A stretch of DNA of 64,000 nt from Geomonas silvestris (GTDB lineage: Bacteria > Desulfobacterota > Desulfuromonadia > Geobacterales > Geobacteraceae): contig NZ_BLXX01000009.1 in NCBI RefSeq assembly GCF_014193515.1, forward strand, positions 62,001-126,000, written 5' to 3'. Below the pieces are notes generated by a model that made no database searches, was not told where the DNA came from, and was given only the letters and a program-made list of their open reading frames with translations. Shown piece by piece: positions 8,234 through 16,465 of this stretch. Position 1 is the first letter of the stretch, and every line of letters starts with the position of its first letter. The position numbers and the translations under genes were made by a program.

Positions 8234-10225
8234 ATGCGGATCATCTGGAAAAGGTATTCTGTTGGAGCGTTGTTGCTCGCATTTTTGTCGCTGCTCTTTG
8301 CAGGTTGCGGTGATTACAAGTCCAGCTCGCCGAATCCGACTCAGCCGCAGCAGCTGAAGACCGTTTCCGGTTATGTCTCAAACTCGGTCACGGGGCTCGC
8401 GCTGCCGGGTGCCATGGTCACCGCCTACGGCGTCGGCGCCAACGGCCTGCCTGCCTCGGCCCCCCTGGCCGGCTCGAGCTACGGGATCAGCGACCAAAAC
8501 GGCGCGTACTCGCTGAAGATCCCCCAGGGGTACACCGGGACGCTGGTCGTGAAGGCGACCCTGCCGACCTCCGCGGGCAAGCGCGCTGCCGCGACGATCA
8601 CGTCGATTCCCCTGCGCGCCGCCGTCACCATCACCGGGACGAGCGACGTCCCGAGTGTCATGATCAGTTACGCCACCAACGCGGCGGTGCTGCTCATCGA
8701 GAACAACGCCACCGCAAATAACGCGGTCACCGGCTTCGCGCCCACGGGCTTTAGCCAGGACAACGTCCTGAAGGCGACCAAGGTGCTGGAAGGGGTATTC
8801 GGCAGCGGTTTCAACATCATCCAGCCCCCCAGCGACCCCTCTACCCTGGTGAACAGCACCGCCGATGCGCAGAACCTGGTGGTCGCCATCCAGGCCTTCA
8901 ACATGGTGGAGACCAGCCAAGCTGTCACGACCACCACTATCGTCAGCAACCTGGTGACCACCGGCCTCGGCTCGGCCGTCTCCGACGCCCTGGTGAACGC
9001 CATCCAGGACGTGGTGAGCATCACCTTGAGCAGCGTCCTCCCGCCGAACTTCCAGCCCAGCCCGGCCATCATCAGCACCATCACCGACGCGGGCAGCACT
9101 CCGGTCACCGTACCGGTGGTCACCGACCAGACCCCGGCCAGCGCACCGGGGAACCTCGCGGCCACTGCCAGCAGCGCAAGCGTCGTGGGGCTTACCTGGA
9201 CCGCTTCCAGCGACGCCGAGAGCGGCATCGCGAACTACGTGATCTATCGCCGCGTCAGCCCGGCCGCCTTCGAGCAGATCGCCGTCGTCGCCGGCAACGT
9301 GACCAGCTACAACGACCCCAGCACCGCGGCGCAGACGACCTACGAGTACAAGGTCGTCGCGGTGAACGGCAGCGGCCTCCCCTCGGCGGACAGCGCCATC
9401 GTCTCGGTAACCACCCCGGCCGACGCCGGCACACCGGACACCCATATCTACACCCTGACCGGCCAGGTCCTCATGAACGGGGTAGGGGTGGCCAACGTGA
9501 AGATCGACCTGACCGGCTCCGGTTCCGGTTCCGCCACCACTGACAACAACGGTTTCTACACCTTCTACGTGTTAAGCGGCGCCTACAGCGTAAAGCCCGA
9601 CCCGCAGCAGACCAACTACCTGTTCTCCCCGGCCAGCAAGACCGTGACGGTCGCCGGCGCCAACGTGAGCGGCCAGGACTTCAACGCAGCGCAGACCGGT
9701 TCCGCCGGCGGCAGCGTCACCTATCCGACCGGTTCCGCCAACGGCTCGGTGACCTATCCCGACGGTTCCTTCACCACCGGCATCGTCTACCCGACCGGCG
9801 TGGTGATCGGCGGCGTGACCTACCCGGCCGGCACCGTGGTGGTGAGCCGGCACTTCCCCAACGGCACGCTCATCTCTGGGGTGTTCTACCCGGCAGGTAC
9901 CGTGATCAGCACCATCTCCTACCCCGGCGGTGTGGTGGTGGGTGGGGTGACCTACCCGGGCGGCTCGACGGCGGTCGTGGTGAGCTACCCCAACGGCACC
10001 ATCACCACCAAGATCGTCTTCGCCTCGGGCAACGTGCTGACCAGCACCTCCTACCCGACCGGGATGGTGGTCATCCAGGTGAGCTACCCGACCGGCGGCG
10101 TGGTCGGCAACGTGACCTATCCCGCCGGCACGGTGCTCACCACCATAAACTACCCGGACGGCTCGGTGGGCTACGGGCTCAATTACAACAACTCGACGAA
10201 CAACTACACAACCTACGTTCCCTGA
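8234..10225 (+). CDS. Surface lipoprotein with CPD-like and FN3 domains and fourteen YPxG 11-mers
   Basis: A 663-residue predicted outer-membrane lipoprotein. The ATG at 8234 has GGAGGG just upstream and starts a lipoprotein signal ending in LLFAGC (Cys25). A carboxypeptidase-regulatory-like fold follows (~35-115, VSGYVSNSVTGLALPGAMV), then a low-complexity helical/strand region, a fibronectin type III domain (~300-400), a second regulatory-like domain (~405-485), and finally fourteen gap-free 11-residue repeats (~497-650) with consensus [YF]PxGxxxxxx[TS]. No enzyme motif or heme motif is present. It is the first gene of cytochrome cluster A, in the same direction and 101 bases before a 9-heme lipoprotein, so it may be a surface adhesin or a scaffold near the conduit. 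That role is inference. Confidence 0.75.
   Translation: MRIIWKRYSVGALLLAFLSLLFAGCGDYKSSSPNPTQPQQLKTVSGYVSNSVTGLALPGAMVTAYGVGANGLPASAPLAGSSYGISDQNGAYSLKIPQGYTGTLVVKATLPTSAGKRAAATITSIPLRAAVTITGTSDVPSVMISYATNAAVLLIENNATANNAVTGFAPTGFSQDNVLKATKVLEGVFGSGFNIIQPPSDPSTLVNSTADAQNLVVAIQAFNMVETSQAVTTTTIVSNLVTTGLGSAVSDALVNAIQDVVSITLSSVLPPNFQPSPAIISTITDAGSTPVTVPVVTDQTPASAPGNLAATASSASVVGLTWTASSDAESGIANYVIYRRVSPAAFEQIAVVAGNVTSYNDPSTAAQTTYEYKVVAVNGSGLPSADSAIVSVTTPADAGTPDTHIYTLTGQVLMNGVGVANVKIDLTGSGSGSATTDNNGFYTFYVLSGAYSVKPDPQQTNYLFSPASKTVTVAGANVSGQDFNAAQTGSAGGSVTYPTGSANGSVTYPDGSFTTGIVYPTGVVIGGVTYPAGTVVVSRHFPNGTLISGVFYPAGTVISTISYPGGVVVGGVTYPGGSTAVVVSYPNGTITTKIVFASGNVLTSTSYPTGMVVIQVSYPTGGVVGNVTYPAGTVLTTINYPDGSVGYGLNYNNSTNNYTTYVP
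9722..10183 (+). repeat. Fourteen tandem 33-bp units coding YPxG 11-residue repeats
   Basis: Translated from 9722 the frame gives fourteen consecutive 11-residue units without a gap, each starting YP or FP/FA and with Gly at position 4 (for example YPAGTVISTIS, YPTGGVVGNVT). The units differ at the DNA level, so this is an old, selected protein repeat rather than a recent DNA expansion. Confidence 0.9.
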
Positions 10226-10326
10226 TCAAGGGATGGAAACAAGGAGGTGTCGGCGTAACTCTGCAGGTAACGATCAGTTAAGCGACAAAACGTTTGTCAA
10301 ACCCAACAAAAGAAGGAGAAGCCGCA

Positions 10327-12447
10327 ATGAAACATCACAGTAAGCTGCATGGCGCTTCGGCAATAATGCTCATGATTGCATTGACCGGGTGTGGCGCAAG
10401 CAACAGCAACATCTCCAGCAACGCAGGCAAAGCCTCGCTGTCGGCGAAAGTGGTCTTCGGCTCCGGGTCGGTTGCCAAGTCTGCCGCTCTGCCGGCGAAC
10501 CTCCCCTCCAACGTCGCCTCCCTGCGCATGACCGTGACGGGAACCGGCGCCGACGGGAACCCGATTCCGGTGGTGCGCGGCACCTTCGGGAACGTCTCGT
10601 CCTCCACCATCACCGGGATCTACCCGGGGAGCGTGAGCCTCGCGGTTCAGGCCCTCGACAACGGTGGCGCCGTGGTCTACGAGGGCTATGCGACTGACCA
10701 GTCCGTGGCCAGCAACGCCACCAGCCAGGTGCGCGTCTACATGTCCGCACCGACCGTGAAGGCGAACGAGGTTGCCTGCCTGCAGTGCCACGAGACCACC
10801 CTGGACCAGACCGGCCAGAACCTGGTGGCGAGCTACAAGCTCTCCGGCCACTACACCAACATGGCCTTCACCGACAGTAACGGCGTGGGCGCCGGCTGCG
10901 TCGGCTGCCACGGGCCGTCCCACAACGTTCCGAACCCCTACGCCAACGGCCGCTGCTTCGACTGCCACAGCGACAAGGTGACCCTGCACGCGAACTCCGA
11001 TGCGACCGCCGGCGCGAACGCCATGTACGCTCCGACCAACTACGCGGAAAACTGCAACGCCTGCCACCAGCCGCACAACGCCAACTCCGGCAATGCAGAG
11101 CGTCACGCCTGGGCCCAGTCGGCTCACGGTGCGGTTGACGGCGCTGCCTGGACCCACTACGAGTTCCAGAAGGGCGGCTCTTACCTGACCTGCCAGCGCT
11201 GCCACACCGCGAGCGGCTTCAAGGCCTTCGCGGCAAGCGGCCTGACCGCTTTCACCCCGACCGCCTCGGTTGCCGGCGCCACCGACAGCGCCAACGAAGT
11301 GCTGGCCTGCGACGCCTGCCACACCAACAACAAGTTCGACATGCGCAGCGTACCTGCCTTCACCGCTCCGTACACCATCGGTAACGACCTGGCCGGCAAG
11401 AAAGGCGCCACCGTCACCTTCCCGAGCGTAGGCGAGACCAACCTGTGCATCCCCTGCCACGCCGGTCTGGTAAGCGGCGTCGGCAGCGTCACGAACTTCG
11501 CCTCCACCGGTTTCTCCGCGGTCAACCCGCACTACCTGGCAGCTGCCGGCACCATGTACATGTCCGTCGGCTTCACCGACTTCACCTCGGCCAGCGCGGC
11601 GATCGGCACCACCACCTACGCGAAGACCCTGACCATCGACAACACCTCCGCTCCGGGCTACGGCATCACCGGCGGCGTCACCTCGACCCACCGCAAGCTG
11701 GGGACCACCGCCATCAATGGCGACACCCACAACCCGTCGGTCTTCGTGCCGGGTAACTTCGACGCCAACGGTCCCTGCGTGACCTGCCACCTGAACGCCA
11801 ACGGCGCTCCGGCAGGCGACCGCGCCGGCCACGGCCACAACCTGGAGATCGACGAGAACGCCTACAACCAGGTCTGCGTGAACTGCCACACCTCCGAGAA
11901 CACCGTCCCCTTGACCGCGCAGAACTTCAAGGCCGTGTTCCTCGAGCCGCAGTCCGAGGCATTCCAGACCACCCTGGCCCTGGCCGTCCAGCTGCTGAAG
12001 ACCAACTACAACATCGACTTCAACCCGAACGCCTACCCCTACTTCTACCAGGGCGGCACCTTGACCGCCCAGACCGACTGGACCAAGGGCGGCACCGTCA
12101 ACGGGAAGAAACTCCTCGGCGCGGCATACAACATCCAGCTCCTTACCAAGGACCCGGCTGCTTACGCCCACGCCCGCAGCTACTCCCGTCGTCTGCTCTA
12201 CGACACCCTCGACTTCCTGGACGACGGCGCGATCAACCTCTCGGTCGGCACCACCGCACTCGCCGTGAGCGCACAGGGTACAGCGCAGACCAACCCGCTC
12301 TACGGCAAGTTCACCAAGGGGACCGCTGGCTACAACGCAGCTAACGGGACCATCACCACCGTCTACACCGGCACCTCCGAGGCGATGCTCTACCTCCTGG
12401 GCTGGAGCCGCTCCACCGGCGCCTGGAACTCTCCCGAGCGTCCGTAG
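10327..12447 (+). CDS. Nine-heme c-type cytochrome lipoprotein
   Basis: A 706-residue exported cytochrome. The ATG at 10327 follows AGAAGGAGAAG and starts a lipoprotein signal (LMIALTGCG). An N-terminal beta-rich module of ~100 residues (VTGTGADGNPIPVVRG) precedes nine CxxCH motifs: CLQCH, CVGCH, CFDCH, CNACH, CQRCH, CDACH, CIPCH, CVTCH and CVNCH. The C-terminal ~170 residues have no heme motif. The protein is paralogous over much of its length to the cluster B outer cytochrome (shared THRKLG...AINGD segment and the FLDDGAINLSVGTTA region) and shares its N-terminal module with the 10-heme protein ending at 20809. It is likely an outer-membrane or surface electron carrier. A strong terminator follows, so it and the preceding lipoprotein may form a separate transcript from the porin. 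Confidence 0.88.
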   Translation: MKHHSKLHGASAIMLMIALTGCGASNSNISSNAGKASLSAKVVFGSGSVAKSAALPANLPSNVASLRMTVTGTGADGNPIPVVRGTFGNVSSSTITGIYPGSVSLAVQALDNGGAVVYEGYATDQSVASNATSQVRVYMSAPTVKANEVACLQCHETTLDQTGQNLVASYKLSGHYTNMAFTDSNGVGAGCVGCHGPSHNVPNPYANGRCFDCHSDKVTLHANSDATAGANAMYAPTNYAENCNACHQPHNANSGNAERHAWAQSAHGAVDGAAWTHYEFQKGGSYLTCQRCHTASGFKAFAASGLTAFTPTASVAGATDSANEVLACDACHTNNKFDMRSVPAFTAPYTIGNDLAGKKGATVTFPSVGETNLCIPCHAGLVSGVGSVTNFASTGFSAVNPHYLAAAGTMYMSVGFTDFTSASAAIGTTTYAKTLTIDNTSAPGYGITGGVTSTHRKLGTTAINGDTHNPSVFVPGNFDANGPCVTCHLNANGAPAGDRAGHGHNLEIDENAYNQVCVNCHTSENTVPLTAQNFKAVFLEPQSEAFQTTLALAVQLLKTNYNIDFNPNAYPYFYQGGTLTAQTDWTKGGTVNGKKLLGAAYNIQLLTKDPAAYAHARSYSRRLLYDTLDFLDDGAINLSVGTTALAVSAQGTAQTNPLYGKFTKGTAGYNAANGTITTVYTGTSEAMLYLLGWSRSTGAWNSPERP

Positions 12448-12474
12448 TCTGAGCCTTTAGTACCGATGAAAAAA

Positions 12475-12503
12475 GCCCCGCCTCGCAAGAGGCGGGGCCC
12501 TTT
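12475..12503 (+). terminator. Intrinsic terminator after 9-heme cytochrome
   Basis: A perfect 10-bp stem (GCCCCGCCTC / GAGGCGGGGC) with a GCAA loop, followed by CCTTTC. The T-tract is short, but the hairpin lies 28 bases after the stop. Confidence 0.8.
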
Positions 12504-12685
12504 CGGAAGCGCCCGCATAACCCGTCGCACCACGCAACCCCCAAGTTCGAGCCGGCTAAGAACCCGGCAGCCAAAAAAACGAGCCGTACCCGACTTTGAC
12601 AACGCCATTGCCCGGTCCCCAAGGACCCGGAATTTTTAATACGACCAGCACGTCGATCTGCTCACTTCTTACCAGGAGAGCTTAA

Positions 12686-14035
12686 ATGAAAAAAGTACTG
12701 TCCCGTTTCTTGGCATCCCTCTCACTCGCCGCCCTCCCCGCCGCAGCTTGCGCGGCCGACGGCTCGGTCGACTCGACCACGCTCTTGCGCTTCTCGCAGG
12801 ACTCGCGCCCCGGCGTCTCCAGCCGCACCCTCTTGCCGGCCACCTCGTTTCTGGGGCTCGACGCCGACAAGCTGGCCGACGGCAAGCTCTCGGCCCACTT
12901 CTTGGGCTGGGGACGCGCCGACCTGGCCGACAAGAGCTTCAACGAGAATCAGGCCGACGGCAGCCTCACCTACGGCTACCTGCAGTACCGCTTCGGTGCC
13001 GCCAACGCCCAGGCCCGCGCCGGCCGCTTCTTTGTGCACGAAGGGATCATCAACGAGCAGGTGGACGGCGTGAGCGCCCGCACCGATCTCCCCTACGGCT
13101 TCGGGGTCTCCGCCTTCGGCGGCGCCACGGTACACAACGCCCGCATCCCCGGCACGGGGAGCGACGGCAAGGGCGACGGCATCTTCGGCGGGCGGGTCAA
13201 CTACCGCTACGGCGGGATGTTCGAGATCGGCCTGGCCGGCGTCTTCGAGACCGACGCCCCGACCATGGCGGACCCGAACTTGGCCGGGCGCTTCGGCTCC
13301 CACCGGGTGATCGGCGCCGACCTCTGGTACTCCCCGATCTCCAAGGTCGCCTTCATGGCGCGCACCAGCGTGAACACCGAGACCGGCGGGGTGGCCGAAC
13401 AGGGGTACCTGCTGACCGTGAAGCCTCTGAAGGACCTCACGGTGACCGGCGAGTTCAACGACTACCAGGACCGCGACCTCTTCTACTCCTCCGCGCTCTT
13501 CGCCGCGATGCCGAGCATGCTCTCCGGCAACAACCTGAACCAGGAGTCGCGCACCCTGGGTGCCAGCGCGAGCTACCAGATCGATTCCAAGTTCGAGCTT
13601 ACCGGCGACTACAAGCACTACACCCGCGACATCGGCAAGGCGGACCGCTTCGGCGGCGAACTGCGCTGCACGCTTCCCGACGCCGCTTTAAGGACCGGGG
13701 GGAGCTACCACTACCTGCGCTCCAGCGCCGATTTCGCCGTGGTGCCGACCTCGGACGCCTCGGGTTCCTTCCACGAACTCAGGGCCTACGCCATGCGCGA
13801 CACCAAGAGCTACTTCGCCTCGCTGGACGTGATCGACTACCTGTTCAAGCGCGACATCGACGGCAAGAAGAGCGCCCTCGAGCTCTACGGCTCGCTGGGT
13901 TACCACCTGACCCCCAACCTCGCCCTCTCGGGCGACCTGAGCTACGGCAGTAACCCGCAGAACACCGACGAGCTCAAGGGGCTGATCCGCCTGAACTATT
14001 CCATGAAACTCGCTGGAAAAGGAGACACTAAATGA
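12686..14035 (+). CDS. Outer-membrane beta-barrel porin of cytochrome cluster A
   Basis: A 449-residue predicted porin. A cleavable signal peptide (MKKVLSRFLASLSLAALPAA, then ACAADG) is followed by alternating amphipathic strands rich in Tyr, Gly and aromatic ends, and the chain ends in a strand-like LIRLNYSMKL segment. There are no CxxCH motifs. It has a good ribosome binding site (AGGAGAG) and overlaps the next gene in an ATGA arrangement, which couples it to a 5-heme lipoprotein. Porin plus small lipoprotein cytochrome plus large cytochrome is the layout of the Geobacter ext conduits, where the barrel holds the hemes across the outer membrane. I infer that role here from order and class, not from a recognised sequence signature. 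Confidence 0.82.
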   Translation: MKKVLSRFLASLSLAALPAAACAADGSVDSTTLLRFSQDSRPGVSSRTLLPATSFLGLDADKLADGKLSAHFLGWGRADLADKSFNENQADGSLTYGYLQYRFGAANAQARAGRFFVHEGIINEQVDGVSARTDLPYGFGVSAFGGATVHNARIPGTGSDGKGDGIFGGRVNYRYGGMFEIGLAGVFETDAPTMADPNLAGRFGSHRVIGADLWYSPISKVAFMARTSVNTETGGVAEQGYLLTVKPLKDLTVTGEFNDYQDRDLFYSSALFAAMPSMLSGNNLNQESRTLGASASYQIDSKFELTGDYKHYTRDIGKADRFGGELRCTLPDAALRTGGSYHYLRSSADFAVVPTSDASGSFHELRAYAMRDTKSYFASLDVIDYLFKRDIDGKKSALELYGSLGYHLTPNLALSGDLSYGSNPQNTDELKGLIRLNYSMKLAGKGDTK

Positions 14036-14505
14036 GACCGTCGTCCCAGTCCTTAACCCTCTTGGCGCTCGTGGCGCTTCTTTTCGCCCTCGCGGCCTGC
14101 GCCCAGATCAAGGCGCTTCCCAACCTTCCCGCGACGCACCCCGAGGAGCTGGCGAGCGGCCCGGTGAGCTGCACCGAGTGCCACGAGGACCAGCAGAAGG
14201 GGACCCTGAAACAGTACGCGGCCTTCAACCACAGCCGCTCCTTCATCGCGAACCACCGCTTCTACGCGGGCTCGGACGACATCCTGTGCGCCAGCTGCCA
14301 CAAGGTCTCCTTCTGTGCGGACTGCCACACCAACCAGACCGAGATGAAGCCGAGCGTCAAACTCGGCAACCGTCCGGACCGCACCATGCCGCATCGGGGC
14401 GATTACCTCACCCTGCACAAGATCGAAGGGAAGCTGGACCCGGCGAGCTGCCACCGCTGCCATGGCCGGGCCAACAACGAACGTTGCGTAGTCTGCCACC
14501 GATAG
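14032..14505 (+). CDS. Five-heme c-type cytochrome lipoprotein
   Basis: A 157-residue lipoprotein cytochrome. The signal ends in the lipobox LAAC at residue ~23. Five CxxCH motifs are visible (CTECH, CASCH, CADCH, CHRCH, CVVCH) in about 110 residues, with additional histidines that could serve as distal ligands. The gene overlaps the porin stop by four bases. Small 5-heme lipoproteins next to a porin are a component of the ExtC/ExtF type in Geobacter ext clusters, as I recall them, and would relay electrons from the periplasm into the barrel. The final motif lies at the very C-terminus (CVVCHR). Confidence 0.88.
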   Translation: MRPSSQSLTLLALVALLFALAACAQIKALPNLPATHPEELASGPVSCTECHEDQQKGTLKQYAAFNHSRSFIANHRFYAGSDDILCASCHKVSFCADCHTNQTEMKPSVKLGNRPDRTMPHRGDYLTLHKIEGKLDPASCHRCHGRANNERCVVCHR

Positions 14506-14519
14506 GAGAGGTGCCCGAT

Positions 14520-16361
14520 ATGAGATCATGGATCAAGAACATCACCCTGCTGTGTCTGGCCGGCGCGCTGTGCGCCTGCAGTAACGGCAACGGCAACTCG
14601 GCCACCGGCCTGGTCGACAACTCGGGAAAGCACGCCGCCAACTGGCTGGAACAGCACTGGAGCGTGGCTGCCAACCTTAAGGGGACGCTCCCCGGCGACG
14701 CGGCCGCCAAGGTCGCTGCGACCGGCACCCCGTGTGCCCAGTGCCACGGCAAGGACCTCCTGGGCGGCATCTCCAAGGTGAGCTGCTTCTCGGCTCAGCT
14801 TCCCAACGGCATGCAGTGCCACTCCACCAAGATAGGGCACCCGGACGGCTGGGGCTCCAACGCGATGTTCCACGGCAAATTGGGCGCCATGGCACCGGGG
14901 GGCTTTGCCTTCTGCGAGAGGTGCCACAGCCTGGGGACCCAGGCCGCTGCGGGTAAAACCCAGACCTCCTGCTCCACCAACAACCCGAGCTGCCACAACT
15001 CCGGCGCGCCGCATCCTGCGAAGCCCTGGATCACCGGCAACATCGACCACGGCCTGGCGAGCTCGACCAACGCCGCGGTCTGCGCCCAGTGCCACGCAAA
15101 CGGCAGCAACTTCCGCTGGGGGATCATGACCTCCACCAAGGCGTCGGGGAGCCCCGATGCCCCGACTCCGGACTGCTACAACAACACCATGTGCCACGGC
15201 GGGCAGGTGACTCCGCCGGACGGGCACCAGACCGGCAGCGCCTACCTGGCATCCGGCCAGCACGGTCCCGACGCGGCCGGCTACTCCACTGGCCACGTAG
15301 GACAGGGGCTCGCCGAGTGCGCCAAGTGCCACGCCGACCGGACCACCGGCCTTTTCAACGTGCAACTCACCGGGGCGACCGGCTTTGCCAACGGCTGCGA
15401 GACCTGCCACACCAAGCAGCACGTACCGCACCCGCTTCCCTGGCTGTCGAACCGCACGGCCAGCGAGATGATTCCGGGCGGCGTCCCGAACCAGACCTCG
15501 CACTCCAGGACGGCGGGCGGTAACGTCGGGAACGACTGCACCGGCTGCCACGGCACCGCACTCGACGGTGGCGCGGGCGCCAAGTACAACGCACCGAACT
15601 GCATGTCCAGCTCGCTGGACGGCGTGAAGTGCCACTTCCAGAGCCTCGCCAACGCCAACAAGCGCTCCGGGTGCGTCTCCTGCCACGACGGCGTGACCCA
15701 GGTGACCGACAGCGCGCACGCCTACACCGTGACCCTGTCCGCCTTCACCAACAACAAGCCGACCAGCGGGATCCACGCCGTGCACACGGACGGTGCCAAG
15801 ATCCCCGGCCTTGGCTGCGGGGCCTGCCATTCCGGCGGCGGTGCCGATCCGGTCACCCTGCTGGGCAACGCGCGCCACGCCGACGGCTTCTTCGACATCT
15901 CCTCGGCGAGCTACTGGGCCAAAGGTGCCTCCTTCAGCTACGACCGGAGCACCAAGACCTGCTCCAACGTGCGCTGCCACGGCGGCGCAACGCCCAAGTG
16001 GGACGGCTCCACCTCGATCGACGTGGCCGTTAACTGCGACGCCTGCCACCAGGCCGGCCCGGTTGGCGTTCCCTACACCCCGCAGTTCAACAGCTACTAC
16101 TCGGGTCAGCATGACTTCCACCTGAACCCGGCGAACCAGGCCTTCTTCCCGGGGCTTGCCTTGGTCACCTGCCAGAGCTGCCACACCCTCACGGCGGAGC
16201 AGCACTTCAGGTTCCTGGCGGTCCCGACCTTCCCGACCACCAACGGCTACCGCCCGATCGACACCGTCAACCTTACGGCGTTTGGCGGCGTCCTCGACAA
16301 GACCGCCAAGACCTGCGCGAACGTAAGCTGCCACAACAGCCCGAACGCCAAAGCCTGGTAA
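14520..16361 (+). CDS. Multiheme c-type cytochrome lipoprotein with CxxCH, CxxxxCH and longer motifs
   Basis: A 613-residue lipoprotein cytochrome starting at 14520, where AGGAGAG lies upstream; the longer frame from 14178 is a shadow of the 5-heme gene. The lipobox is ALCAC. I count ten CxxCH motifs and two CX4CH motifs (CSNVRCH and CANVSCH). Further Cys...CysHis pairs have longer gaps: CYNNTMCH (CX5CH), CSTNNPSCH (CX6CH), and two with nine to ten residues. The CX4CH followed by CxxCH near the C-terminus fits the Geobacter CxxxxCH/CxxCH domain family. Heme number therefore lies between 10 and about 16 depending on how many odd motifs are used. It is the probable large surface partner of the porin and 5-heme lipoprotein immediately upstream. 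Confidence 0.88.
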   Translation: MRSWIKNITLLCLAGALCACSNGNGNSATGLVDNSGKHAANWLEQHWSVAANLKGTLPGDAAAKVAATGTPCAQCHGKDLLGGISKVSCFSAQLPNGMQCHSTKIGHPDGWGSNAMFHGKLGAMAPGGFAFCERCHSLGTQAAAGKTQTSCSTNNPSCHNSGAPHPAKPWITGNIDHGLASSTNAAVCAQCHANGSNFRWGIMTSTKASGSPDAPTPDCYNNTMCHGGQVTPPDGHQTGSAYLASGQHGPDAAGYSTGHVGQGLAECAKCHADRTTGLFNVQLTGATGFANGCETCHTKQHVPHPLPWLSNRTASEMIPGGVPNQTSHSRTAGGNVGNDCTGCHGTALDGGAGAKYNAPNCMSSSLDGVKCHFQSLANANKRSGCVSCHDGVTQVTDSAHAYTVTLSAFTNNKPTSGIHAVHTDGAKIPGLGCGACHSGGGADPVTLLGNARHADGFFDISSASYWAKGASFSYDRSTKTCSNVRCHGGATPKWDGSTSIDVAVNCDACHQAGPVGVPYTPQFNSYYSGQHDFHLNPANQAFFPGLALVTCQSCHTLTAEQHFRFLAVPTFPTTNGYRPIDTVNLTAFGGVLDKTAKTCANVSCHNSPNAKAW

Positions 16362-16376
16362 CGGGCGAAAAAGGAA

Positions 16377-16411
16377 CTCCCCGGTTTTCCCGGACAGGGA
16401 AGACCGGGGAG
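16377..16411. other. Long inverted repeat between cluster A genes
   Basis: CTCCCCGGTTTTCCC pairs with GGGAAGACCGGGGAG across a five-base loop, with one mismatch. No T-tract follows, so it may act as an mRNA stabiliser or attenuate readthrough into the lipoprotein gene rather than terminate. Confidence 0.5.
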
Positions 16412-16465
16412 AGAGCACGAACAGCAGCATGCCGGGGTGTAAGACCCCAGAGGAACCACTGAACC

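Noticed and set aside
10297..12171. 624-residue minus-strand frame opposite the 9-heme cytochrome
   Set aside because: Antisense shadow, no ribosome binding site or domains.
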